Positions 24,755 through 35,840 of a DNA stretch of 64,000 bases are shown one piece after another. The position numbers and the translations under genes are program-made. Position 1 is the stretch's first letter. Every line of letters starts with the position of its first letter. Origin of the DNA: Falciphora oryzae (Eukaryota > Ascomycota > Sordariomycetes > Magnaporthales > Magnaporthaceae); the NCBI GenBank assembly GCA_000733355.1, contig JNVV01000019.1:229047-293046 (forward strand). The letters are read 5' to 3'. The notes under the pieces were generated by a model that saw only the letters and a list, made by a program, of their open reading frames with translations, was not told where the DNA came from and made no database searches.

Positions 24755-26395
24755 TCACTCGTCAAAGAGAACGGTGGTCACGCCCACATCAAGGCTGGCG
24801 CTGGCAATGAAGCGCTGCAGGATACCAGTCTGAACGTCTCGCTCGATGATGGCGACTCGGCCGTCGGCCTGGAGACCCACGGCGAGCTTGTCCCCGGCCT
24901 TGTTGATGGAGAACTGCCTTGGAGTCAGGCCGCCGGCCGGGAAGGTCTGCGCCAGAGCGAGCGCACCCGTGGCCGGGTCGACGGTGAAGCTGGAGATGGA
25001 GTCAGACGGGATCGCCTTGGCCGAGCCGTCGAAGCTGGGAATGGTGAAGGACCTGTCAAACCGGCTTGAGACGAGCAGGAAGCGGTTGTCGGGCTGGTAG
25101 GTGTTACAAATTGGGTTAGTATGAACCACTCTTTCTCTGATATACATCTGCCTAGGTTGCCCATGGTTGTCGAACCACGGTGGTATTTCATGACAAACCG
25201 GCAGGGATTGCGTATGCGGGAGTGTTGCACGATGGGTGAAATAAGCGTGGGATGCTTCGGGTTATTGTCACTTACCGACAGATGGATCTCAGCCGCGGTG
25301 CTTTGGGGGATAGCCCTCTCGCCGAACGTGTTGGTCACGAAAACCTTCTCAAACTCGAGAGAGTCGGCAGTATACTTCACTTGATAGACAGTGATACTGT
25401 TATCAAGCTCTCCGACGAGATACATGAACGTCTTGTCGTCAGTGCTAAGGAACACAAGATGTCTCGGCCCGCTGCCGGGGGCGGCGACAAGGGGAGAGAT
25501 CTCAGTAAAGCCAAGGCTAGACGAGTCGACACGCATGATGCGAATCAGATCAGATCCAAGGTCCGGCACCAGAATGAATTTTCCGGTTGGGTCAACCGTG
25601 GCCTCGTGAGGATGAGGGGCATCCTGGCGGGTCGTGTTGGGCCCCAGAGGCTCACTCCATGTCCTGGACTGCAATCGTCCGAGGTCTGAGGCGGAGAAGG
25701 AGCTCAGTGAAGACCCCGTGCTGTAGCGTACATCATGGCAACGGTCAGCGTCCGTCCTAGTTGCGTGGATGCCAAGCGTGTCGTATCTCTCGATCAGGCC
25801 AAGAGAGAACATGGAGAAATAGAGAAGCACTGGCTTTCGCGTCGGACTAACAAAGGAAGGGTATATGGAGAGAGATATTGCACTAGTGTCCACTTATCGC
25901 ATGCAGCTTTCAGCTACCGAAGGTTGCAATATTGCAAACCGGCAGGCATGCTTGGTAGAGTAGAATACTACGCCGTTAAGTTGCGAGGCAAATCCCGGAA
26001 GAGAAAAATGCGACTCACTAGTGAGCGAGAGCCAGGCCCCGACCGCCCCCTCCGAACAGGACCGCGCTGACGGGCCCGCCAATGGTATCAACTTTGTGGA
26101 GCAGCTCCAGGGATCCAGTGCTGGAGGTCTTGAAAGCAGCCAGAGACCCATTGCGCGTAGCCAGACCCTCGCCGGTGCAGTAAAGAACCGAGTTTGCGTG
26201 GTCCAGCGTCAGCCAGGCCGGGTCCGGCGAGCAGTTCCGCGTCGACGAGAGCACGTCGAGGCCGGCGGCGGTCAGGTTGAGGGTGGTCACGCTGCCGCCA
26301 TAGGATGACGCGTAAAGGAGGGACGAGGCCGACGCGGGCTGGGCGGTCCAGAGGGCGAGCATCCCTGCCGCGAACGAGGTGGGGGTGGACAGCAT
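24755..26395 (-). CDS. Secreted seven-bladed beta-propeller lactonase-family protein
   Basis: Three exons: 26395-26019, 25720-25276 and 25093-24755 (introns 298 and 182 nt, donors GTGAGT and GTAAGT). All joins keep frame and give 386 residues, the usual family size. The chosen ATG gives an Ala-rich signal peptide ending near PASASS; a longer in-frame N-terminus (to 26776) containing a hydrophobic stretch is possible. Family features of PF10282 (YbhE, carboxymuconate-cyclase-like): LLYASSYGG at the first blade, LAHYTGSSLSSF across the first join, PHPHEATVDPTGKFILVPDLGSD (only partly quoted residues are diagnostic: HPHEA, VPDLGSD), GPRHLVF, and LSPDNRFLLVSSR across the second join. Relatives include bacterial 6-phosphogluconolactonase and many fungal secreted proteins of unknown substrate. 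I infer an extracellular or secretory-pathway lactonase-like enzyme; substrate unknown. Confidence 0.88.
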
Positions 26396-28050
26396 GTCGG
26401 CAGCGGCGGCGGCGGCGGTGGTGTGCAGTCTCGCGGCTATGATGGCGTACGGCTCTTGGCCGGCGTCAAGGATCACGCGCCGGGGCAGCAGGAGGAAGAG
26501 ACAGGCGAGGAGGGCGAGGATACGGAGCAGCAGCAGCATGCGCCCCGGCGCGGCCGAGTCAACCTTTTTGAGGAGGCGCGCCTCGCGCTTCAATTCGCCC
26601 CGGCCAGCATCCATCCCGAAGCCTGCGGAGTACGGCCAAAACCGCCGGTGATTGATACCCAAGACGCCAGGGCTTGACGCTGATTTGGCCACATTACTCA
26701 TGGGATGTGGAGCACAGTTGGGGACGGTCAAAGAGATGGAGAGTGTGAACGGAAGCGAGGCAAAGGCGAAAGACAAAAGACAAAAGCTGCGGGCGACTCA
26801 GAAATGGCCGTGCTTCGCCTCTTGGCAGCTTGTCCAGCTCGCAATTGGACCTCAATTGCTTTCTCCCGCTACATACCGCGTCTACTTTTTAGCCCTACGC
26901 ATTCTCCGGACAACATAAACGTGGTGATTGCCTACCTAGGTCGTCGTCTCGGCATGAGATAACAGCGAGGGCTTGGAGCGTCGGCAATCGCAGGAAAGCA
27001 CGGGGAAAGTTGAGCCCCATGGGGCTTGGCTCCCATGTTGGGGAAATCTTGAGAACGGACAGGGATCAGGGCTCCAGTCTCTCCGGAAACCACAAGCTTC
27101 TGCGGGGAAATGTGGGGAGCTTCCTCTCACTCCAATGCCCAATCCGACTCATCTTTCCCTTCCCCTACGCGATGGAGATGGCTGCATATACGGAAAGGAC
27201 TTGCTCTGGAGCGAGAGGCCCGAATCTTCGGCCGAGAGAATCGCGATCCAATGCCAAGCAGGTTGGCTAGAGGCTCCCCTTCCCCGCACTCTCAGACGCG
27301 GGAGCCGGGTGACTGTCCCATCCAATGCCGGGGCCGTGTCACATCGTGAGCACCTAAAAGGAAAACAGAAGCGAGGGAAGGTATAGTCTACCAGACTTCG
27401 GCCGCTATATGTTCCATCCAGACAATTGACGGGCTCGTGTCTGAGGCACAAGGCAGACCAGTAACCCCGCGATGTCTCTTCCAACCTCCACCGCAACCTG
27501 TGCCCATCCCTGAGCTGCCCACCTAGCCGAAATGCGCGTTGGGGTCTTTTACGACGTGGCTTTCGTCGTCGGTCACTCAACCATCTCGCCCCTCTCCGCA
27601 TCGTTTCTTGGAACGAAGTCTTGCATTGCAGCACGCGCTAGCCGAGATGGGATTGATGGTCGCTTTCTCTGCCGTCCTCGCAGCACACCAGCCGACAGCA
27701 GTTTAGCTTCCCACACCCTTTGTTTTTGTAGAGGGCGCCTCCCCAGACCCTTTGAGGGCGCGAGAGACTTTTGGAGCTAAGCCGGACAATACCTATGTGG
27801 CGGCTTGGTTTGCATATGTACCTCCGCCATGGTGTGTTGCATCGCTATGTTCTGATGGCCCTCAAGCCTCTCAGCCGGCACAGTGTTTTATAGGTAGACT
27901 GCTGATTTGCTGTTTTGAGGTCCGTTCTCTGCTGCGTTCCAGGCGCTGGTCTGCAAGACCCTTCGTGAGTCTTCGGACTTTACCAGAATTCGAAAAATAC
28001 ATGTTGGATAGCCGAGCGTCGTGGCGTAGCCGCCGACACGACTTGTAGGC
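26396..28050. other. Intergenic region between two minus-strand genes
   Basis: It holds the 5' region of the lactonase gene. Frames up to 160 codons (27149-27634 minus) are Arg-rich and motif-free. No gene was recognised. Confidence 0.5.
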
Positions 28051-28685
28051 CTACATGCTGTCCGTATCACGCCACTCCACCCCGAGGACATGCACACAGA
28101 CCTGAAGTACGGTATCCTTGGTACTTTCCTCGGTTTGGTTACTGACTCTCTTCTCGCTCGACCTGCCGATGTGGTTTGCGGGACAACAAAATGGCAGGCA
28201 GTTAGCAAGAATGTCTCCCTCACAATATACATTGTTTGATGGAGTAATAAGGGAGATGTTGGGGACAAATGTGTGTGAAAGACGCACTCCCAAATGATCT
28301 TGGTGAATCGTGCTCCCTCTCCCACGTTGTTGGTCTCAATAGTGACCTGAGCAAATGGGTAACCGGTCCGGCTTCGGACAAAATGGAGGACGGATACCGA
28401 GACGTGGTTTCCTCCGTCGCCGGCGGTGGTGGCCGATGAGACATCATTCTCTTCGGCCCAGATCATCCATTTGTCATGCATAGACTCCGGCTGGAACCCG
28501 GACAGGAGGCGGCCAAGGGCGGGGCCGGGCGGCACCTGAATGTCCCACCAGGATGTGACTGGCGTCTCAAACTCGGTGCGCTCTCCGGGTGGTGACGCTA
28601 CCCTTGGGCGTGGTGATGCGTTCGCATCCTCCCTCGGAGCTTGCTGGACAGCTTGCTGCCGTGATGGTAGCCTCGAGCGGGCCAT
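28051..28685 (-). CDS. Small conserved-looking fungal protein, function unknown
   Basis: Two exons: 28685-28288 and 28162-28051, with an intron of 125 nt (GTGCGT donor, GCTAAC branch-like site, CGGCAG acceptor). The join is in frame and the product is about 169 residues. The core around SWWDIQVPPGPALG, GFQPESMHDKWMIWAEE, VLHFVRSRTGYPFAQV and ARFTKIIWE has the alternating hydrophobic pattern of a small beta-rich domain, and the second exon ends VCVHVLGVEW. I recall similar short hypothetical proteins in other moulds but cannot name a family. The start is uncertain: ATGs at 28796, 28712 and 28685 are in frame, and the N-terminal 50 residues look non-conserved, so an upstream intron is possible. 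Confidence 0.6.
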
Positions 28686-31600
28686 TCCTGGCAGACGCCA
28701 GTGACGAGGCATTCTGTCCGGGGTTTCTGTTGAGGCGGACTGCGCGGTTGTCCCCGAGGATTCTGGATATTGTCCGACCAAGGTATGTTGTTGCAATTGA
28801 TAAATGCGTTGTGTTGGTGTTCACGTTCACGTCGAGTTCGAGGCATAATTGGTCTTGATCTCAGCCGCACTTGCAATCACATGATTTATTCTCTTTTTTG
28901 ACCGACGTGAAGAAACATATCAGCCCTGGGCGCTTTGGCGTTCTCCGAAGCTATCAAAGCTGTAGCTACAAGATGCGGCTACCTTCTAGCCTAATGTCTT
29001 AAGTAGGTAGGGAGGGCTTGGCGGTATTGCAGTCAAAGCACGCCTAGATCGGAGAATATGAGGATGAACTAGGAGAAACATGACATGCAGAAGGGCGGGA
29101 CTTGGGTAGAAATACTAATGAAAACCTACAGGATTTTCTCGTTGAGGTCTTGGTGGCTTAAAAATCTCTTGTGCGAGATCGAGACGTGTTTGGTGTAATG
29201 CTTTATACATCACGAATGTTTCTACATCTGCCGAGAGGACAGGCCGGAGAGAAATCTATCGTTCAAGTCGCAGTGCGATATAGAACCCAAGATAAAGCCA
29301 CGCATGATCTTGACTTTGTTCGAGACGTAGGGAAGCACCTACATACTCGCCGGTTTTTGAGTCCATCCGTAGGGACAGTTAGCAAGCTGTTTAAAGCTGT
29401 TTTCTGGTCCACATCCCTCTTCTAGGTGAGGGTGGCATATTGCCATCGTGTAAACTTTCATCTGGGCTGCAATCCACAAAGCGCACCGGAGTACACACGC
29501 GGGTTTCGGTCACCGGGTGCGACTCAAAATTTATGTAAGAATCAGCACTCATGTGGGACACCACGCGCCAGGAACGTGGCCTGGTCTAACCTTCTCTTTC
29601 TCGACCTGAAAGAAAGTAACAGTGAAGTGTTCAATAACGGTGCATGTGCGGTCAAGGTCGATATCTTTGTGTGACGGTGGAGGCTTGACCAACTTGTACG
29701 TGGCTAACGCGAGTAGCCGCCTTTTATCGGGTCTGGCTACGGCTGCCTTAGCGACATTCGCAAAGCACAACTGTCAGATACGTCTTCGTCTGGCCGGCTG
29801 AGGCCGTCAATACCCGGCCGAAGTCGGGTCGGACTGCTCGGCTTCCGTCGACGTTGCGGCGGGCCCAGGCCAAGCTGTAAGTGTTGTGTTCAGACGGGGC
29901 CCACCCCGTGCGGCCTGCGACACCCACCAAGCCCGCTCTAGGCAGCAGCGAAAGCTGAGGAGCCCACAACACACTCCATCAGTGGCGGTCAGGGGCATAG
30001 CTGTCAGGTTGTCTGACCTTGGTCCTCAATCGAACAGCCGAATCTTGTGAGGCGCAGGTATACGGGCTCGATAACGCCAACTCATCTGTTCTCTGGGTGA
30101 CGGCCTCTCCTGGACACGAGCTGGAGGTTGGCTAACAGAGGTTTAGACGAAAGAAAGGGCGGATGCAGAGCTGAAATAGCTCAGGCTCGCAGCCGTCAAT
30201 CGCTGCCAAACCCACTGCCATGGAGTTGCATTGGCCCACCTTCAGGCGGGCAATCACCGTGTTCAAAGCCCGAGACGACTCAATGCGGATCGCACTCCAG
30301 CAGCCCGTGCCTGCATGTCGATCGCTTTCCTACTCCAGCTCGACCGGCTGAAGCAATAGGACCAGAATGGAAGGCACGCCTCATTGTTTGCGCAGGAGGC
30401 GCCACCGCAAACCCGCAGATAGAACCCCGCTAGCACCGACACGCGGAAGGGACCACCTACGCGCTGGGCATGCTGCACCTGGACACAAGCGGGCATTGAC
30501 ATCCAACAGTCGATTGGATCGCAAAGTTCTGGAGTCGAGGGCCGACGTTACCTCGCACCCGTGAGCATGCATCCCCCAATCTTCCATTGCCCTGATCACG
30601 CCGGCAAGTCCGGCTTCCACATCAAATCCCCTGCCCTTGGGCGATGGGAGAAAAAAAGGGAAAAAGTAACAACCATGGGTGCGGGCGCGTCCGCAATCCC
30701 CCCTCCGGTCCCTCATTACATGGATGCGGCTAGCCAGCCCACGTTGACGACCACAGCAAGGGCTGTGTATCCTTCCCATCAGGGTCCTTCCCCAGCACGC
30801 GAGCCTGGGATGGGGATCTCAAGCAAGGATTCGAGGCCGGCCGCCAACGGTGGTCGCAGCCACGCGCGGCATGCGACCCAAGTGAGGCCTTTTCAAAATA
30901 ACCTCTCAGTATCTCATTCGCAGTCCTCGCACCACCCCTGGACTTGCTCTTTTGACCTGAGTGGGTTATTGCGACACCTCCAAGGACAGTCAAGGGGCCG
31001 CGGCCTTGCTGGATATTTGAAGGTACCTCGACTGGCCTGGCGGGGCGTATTTGCATTCTACAATCGTGTTCTGTTCTGTTCTGTTCCATGTCGGCACTGC
31101 GCAGCGCCTGGTTCGCTTTCTTTCCCCTTCCCTACCTCCCGAATGTCACGTACCCCCGGCCTGCACTGCACCGCAGGCGCAAGCGAAACTGCCCAGCAGC
31201 CCGTGTCGACGTGCGTGCATACCTAGCTCTATGTTACTTGCCGTGCGGGTGGAGATAGTCGACCACAGCCACTTCTGCGGCCATCCTCGCGTCCAGTCGG
31301 CCCCCAGCCCTCGCATCCATCATATCCAGCACCACCCGTCAACATTCCCGTCGTGTCAACTCCATGCAGCCGGTTGATTTCGTGCTTATATGCCTGCGCA
31401 TTACATTTGCCCTGCATGATCTGATGTAGGCCACCTTGCGAGGCGACCCATCAAACCACGGAGCGAAGTTCGCTTTACGAGCTACGTCCTGATTCCTCTC
31501 TGTGCTTTTCCCATCCACTCCCACCACCCCCGGATCTCTTCCCGCACCCTAGCCTGCTTGGTGTCCCGTCGGTTTGTCGCGCACTTCCGGTGTAGCCTGC

Positions 31601-32375
31601 ACACCCCAACCACCCCTCGACTCGCTCTAACCCGCCAGCCCAGCGGCAGCGCGCCAACCCGCACCCGAGAAACCACCAGCGGCGATAGTGGCCGTCTCAA
31701 GGCACATCACATCAGAGTCCCCAGCAGCATTTGCTCCCCCTCTTTCTTTCAGCCCCAACTTCTGGAGCCTCTCTGACGGTACCAAGCTTTCTTGTCGCAC
31801 GGCCTCAGGGGCCCTTCCCGTCTCCCACCCTCCGCAGCTGAGACTCTGGGGTGCATCCTGCTGCTACCTGCCTGGCTTCCGCGTTGCCATCTCCTGCTTT
31901 ATAAGTGATTACCTACCTATCTTGCCTGTCTCCAAAAGCGCCACTGGGTCAAGTCCAGCGAACAAGTCCGGTGCGTGGGAGCGGGCCGGCACGGAACCGG
32001 GGCAATACGGTCTGCTGTTCTGTATCGATCCAGGTCGGGGTCGACCGTGTCGTGACGCCGGTCTCGCCGGAACGACACCGAAGAGAGTCGGGTTGAAGCA
32101 CTCAAGGTGCTAATCATGAATTACACAAGAAGACGTGGGTACCTTGGACAGTCTCGTCTGTCAAAAGCCCCTGACCCCAGAAATTATGGCTGCCCGCAAA
32201 CTGCCCTTTGACCGCTTCGCCAGGTAGACCGGCCAGGTTTCCTCAAAGATCTAAAGGCCTTGTGACCTAGTGCCAACGAGAGAGAGGACTTGGCCATGTC
32301 ACTATACTCCATACACCACTCCTTTCTTTCCACATCTCGAGCAGGTCGCGTACAGGAATCGTTGGACTGTGGCCC
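28686..32375. other. Gene-poor region of about 3.7 kb with possible coding remnants
   Basis: No complete gene was recognised. Two minus-strand stretches (29807-29972 and 29590-29720) read like protein (for example AWARRNVDGSRAVRPDFGRV and PPPSHKDIDLDRTCTVIEHF), but I could not connect them by splice sites into a gene. The remainder (30.1-32.3 kb) carries only short motif-free frames and would hold the 5' region of the second zinc-cluster-type gene. Confidence 0.45.
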
Positions 32376-35039
32376 ATGCCTTATATCTCGCCGCCCTCTG
32401 TCCTACTCTTATGTCTGCATAAGACACACCGGCTTGGTTCTGGGGGCTTGCTGACTGGATCTTGCTTCACCCCACGGATAGGAGCCTTGTTGGCCTGCGA
32501 CTTTTGTCGGTAAGTGCCGCATTGGCTTCTAATACTGGCCAAGATAGGTCACTGACAGCCGCCACATTTGACCATAGGCACCGCAAGCGGAGGTCGGTTG
32601 GAGTTCCTGCCTCCCTAGCCAAGCTTGAAAAGGCAGTCGATGAAGCCAAATTGCTGACACATAGCGAAGATGTGACGGCGAACGACCCTGTTCGACATGC
32701 CGCGAGTCTGGCGCAGACTGTCGCTACAAGGACCTACCCGTTGAACGGTGAGTAAGAGACGTCAGACCATGCGTGGCTTGGCCGTGGGGTGAGAGCACGC
32801 GGATGCGCACATGTGCGGTGGGTTGCTTATTAACGCCCATCCCCTGGCCTGCCTGCCTGCAGTGTTGAGCTTCCCTCCACATCTGCCACAGGTTCCGACT
32901 TGGTGGCCGAGCGTCTTGGCCGCATCGAGGTGCTCCTCGAGGAGCACAGCCATCGACTGAACGAGCTGGCACAGGCGCATCAGGGTGGCGGCGTGCCTGC
33001 CCCCTTCCAGCCAAATTTGTTCTCGCTTCCGCCCTCATACTCGTACCCGCTTCCAGAGCAGTTGTCGCGGCAGCAGCACCAGAACTTGCAAGGCGTCCTG
33101 CACCGCCATGAACTGGGCCGGGCGCCGCTTGCGGACCCGCATCTGGAGAATGCCCAGTTCCTGATCCCGACGGATCACTTCACCTCGGCCAGCTCTCTCT
33201 TCGCGCTGCCCCGCGTGCGGAACATGGTGGGCGACTACCCCAAGAACTACTTCCACGACATCGAGGACGCCCTGCCGCTCCCGCAACCGCTTGACATCCT
33301 CCAGGCGTCCGACATCCAGTGGCCGTCGCTCGAGCGTCTCGGCCCGCAGGGTCTCGACGCGCTGGCGACAGCTTACTTTGCACGCGCGCACCCCAACTAC
33401 CCGCTCTTCACTGAGCAGGACTTCGCCGGGTGGCGCTCTCACGTCTTTGAGCACGGCCTCGCCGAGACGCCCGAGACGGCGATATGTCTCGCCGTCTGGG
33501 CCCTCGGCGCTGTCGTGCCGGGTGACCAGCCCGTCCCGCTGCCGCCTGACATCCAGGCTGAGAAGGACCAACTCGGCCTGACCTTCTTCCAGCCCGCCCT
33601 CCGCATTATACTGCGCTGGTCTCTCTGGGGGTTCAAGCCCAATATGACAATTTGTCAGGCTCTGCTCCTAGCAGCCTCTTACTTTGCTCATCTCGGCCGG
33701 CCACTTCACAGCTGGAAGATGGTTTACTTTGCGTCTCTCAAGTTTATGTTTCTGTTTGACAAGTAAGTTTTGACTTTAATCGCTTTTTGTTTCTTGCCCT
33801 GGATTTTCCTGCGAGCCTTCCCTGGTTCTTCTTATCTTTGGTCCCTGTATTTGTTGTTTTCTTTTCGGCTTCTTTGCTTAATCCCTTTTATAGTCATCAA
33901 CCCCTTTCCAGCCTTGAAATAGTAATTGCGCAGATCTGACTCACGACCTCCTAGACAAAGACGATCTGAGGGATACCTTGTTGCGCAAGATAATAACCAC
34001 CTTCGTGTTTTCTGGGCATGCTTCATGATAGAATGGTAAGTATCTAATCTCAAGCACTGACGAATCCCACGAATTTGTCTATTTGACTAATATTCGGTTG
34101 GCTTGGGACAGCGATCGAGCAGCTGAACTCGACGTTCCTCGAAGCGGCATAGAGCCCATGGCGGATCGAATGCAGTTGGCCCAGAGTCTGACTCCTGGGG
34201 AGCATGAGGAGATGATCTACTTTGTCGCAGAAACTGCCATCAGGAGGTTGCTCAACCGCGTGCATAGCTCTCTGTACTCATCCGAGAACTCGGATCTCGT
34301 CTCTTTTGCCGATATAGGGCCCAGGCCTGGAAGTATCAGCTTAGGGAAGCTCATCAACGTCAGCGCAGAGCTCAACCGACAGCTAGAAGAGTGGTACATG
34401 TCGATCCCCGAGAGCCTGCGGCCGCCACTAGGGATAGACCCTATCGCCAATGACCGTGGGAGGGTGCTCCGCCTCCGTTTCTACGCCGCCCGCCACATCA
34501 TACATCGGCCCTTTGTGCTCTACGCCGCCTTGAAGCAGCAGCAAGCTGTGAGCAGGGCGACCTCGGTCGGCTCCAGCCCCGTCTCGCCACATCTCTCGAC
34601 CGGAACCGTCAACTCTGCAGCCGCCGTGGCCCACGCCGCGGCGACTGCCGCCGCTTCAACCGCAGCAACCTCTGGGGCAGCCTCGGCCGCAGCCGCAGCA
34701 GCAGTCGCAGCAGCAGCAGCGCAACCCGTCGATATACCGCAGATCGCGCTGGACAAGTGCGAGGTGTGCATAGCGACGTGCCAGACGTACCTCCGCAACT
34801 CGGCCGAGATGCTGGACAAGCGGTCGCCCTACCTGTGGACCTTCTCGCAGACATCAATGGCCTCGCTTCTCGTGCTGGTCGCGTGCGACAACATTCCGCA
34901 GCTGCGCCACCTCACCACAGACCTCAAGGAGCTAAAAGAGCTGCTTGTGTCCAAGCTCAGGGCGTGGGCAACTCCAGGCTCGAGTTTTGAGGCCGAGGTT
35001 CGGATCCTCGAGAGAATCACGACGAGAGAAAGGGCGTAA
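32376..35039 (+). CDS. Zn2Cys6-type fungal transcription factor with incomplete zinc cluster
   Basis: Five exons: 32376-32509, 32578-32747, 32892-33762, 33955-34035 and 34112-35039 (introns 68, 144, 192 and 76 nt). Every join keeps frame, giving 727 residues. Exon 1 ends ALLACDFCR and exon 2 begins HRKRR, so the first half of a zinc cluster is plain (C41, C44), but residue 51, where the third Cys belongs, is Ser, and no Cys follow at the later positions. The rest matches the factor at 16.7-19.0 kb: ERLGRIEVLLEEH linker, YFARAHPNYPLFTEQDF, a microexon-sized exon 4 joining to FWACFMIECDRAAELDVPRSG, then VLRLRFYAARHIIHRPF. A poly-Ala segment (34614-34722) interrupts the C-terminal part. The N-terminus before CDFC is uncertain. 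It is probably nuclear; DNA binding by the cluster alone is doubtful. Confidence 0.85.
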
Positions 35040-35840
35040 TGGGGATCTCGGGATGGGTTTTTTGCCCAGATCAACGGCATCTTCTTTTTTATCCTTGATA
35101 GCATACCGCGGAAGTTACAGACACGGCTTGCCACTTGACGCAGCCGATGGATTCCCGCCTGTGCATGTTGAGCTGGTTGAATACGGGAAATAAACGAGAG
35201 AGACAGGTCTAGGCTTGCTAAGGGTGAAAGGTCAAGACTAATGATAATATTCAGGCCGGGGCAAATACAAACGAACATTGCCGTGATTTCACTTGGGTGG
35301 GAATTCGCTCTTGGGTCTATCAACGAGGGCGCGTAGTAAGCACCTATAACGTCACCATCCCCTCTCGAGACGTGCCCATCCCCTGTGCCACGGCGAGGGG
35401 TATCTCTGGGTAGCAAGGGGAGCATAGTTGGGCTTAGTGAGAGGGACTACATATTCAGTGTCTCTTTTCTAACCTTGACACCCCCGGCGGATTTGCCCAT
35501 TGCTGGATCGATGTTGTCTAGCTGATTTTTTCTTACTCTTCCACAGAGGTGACGGGAATCATGCAAATTTGTGCAAGTGGATATGAGGTACACAGCCGGT
35601 TTGTGAAATCGACCTAATCTCTCTTGGCTGGACGCGCTAAATGACTTGTAAACCCATCTTCCTCATATCTAAGAAAACCTTCCTGAGCGATAGTTCGTCG
35701 TCTCCGCTAATATTCGTAGAGTCGAGGGCAGTCGCAAGAGGAACAAGACAGCCACCCTTGGTGAAAAGTCGTAAACCCCCAGGGGTTTTCATTCTCGTAA
35801 CCCCCAGAATCCAACTGCCTCCTTGTCGGCACGTCCACTC
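35040..35840. other. Convergent intergenic region
   Basis: An 801-base spacer between the 3' ends of the second zinc-cluster-type gene and flbE. It is AT-richer than the exons, without supported coding sequence. Confidence 0.55.
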
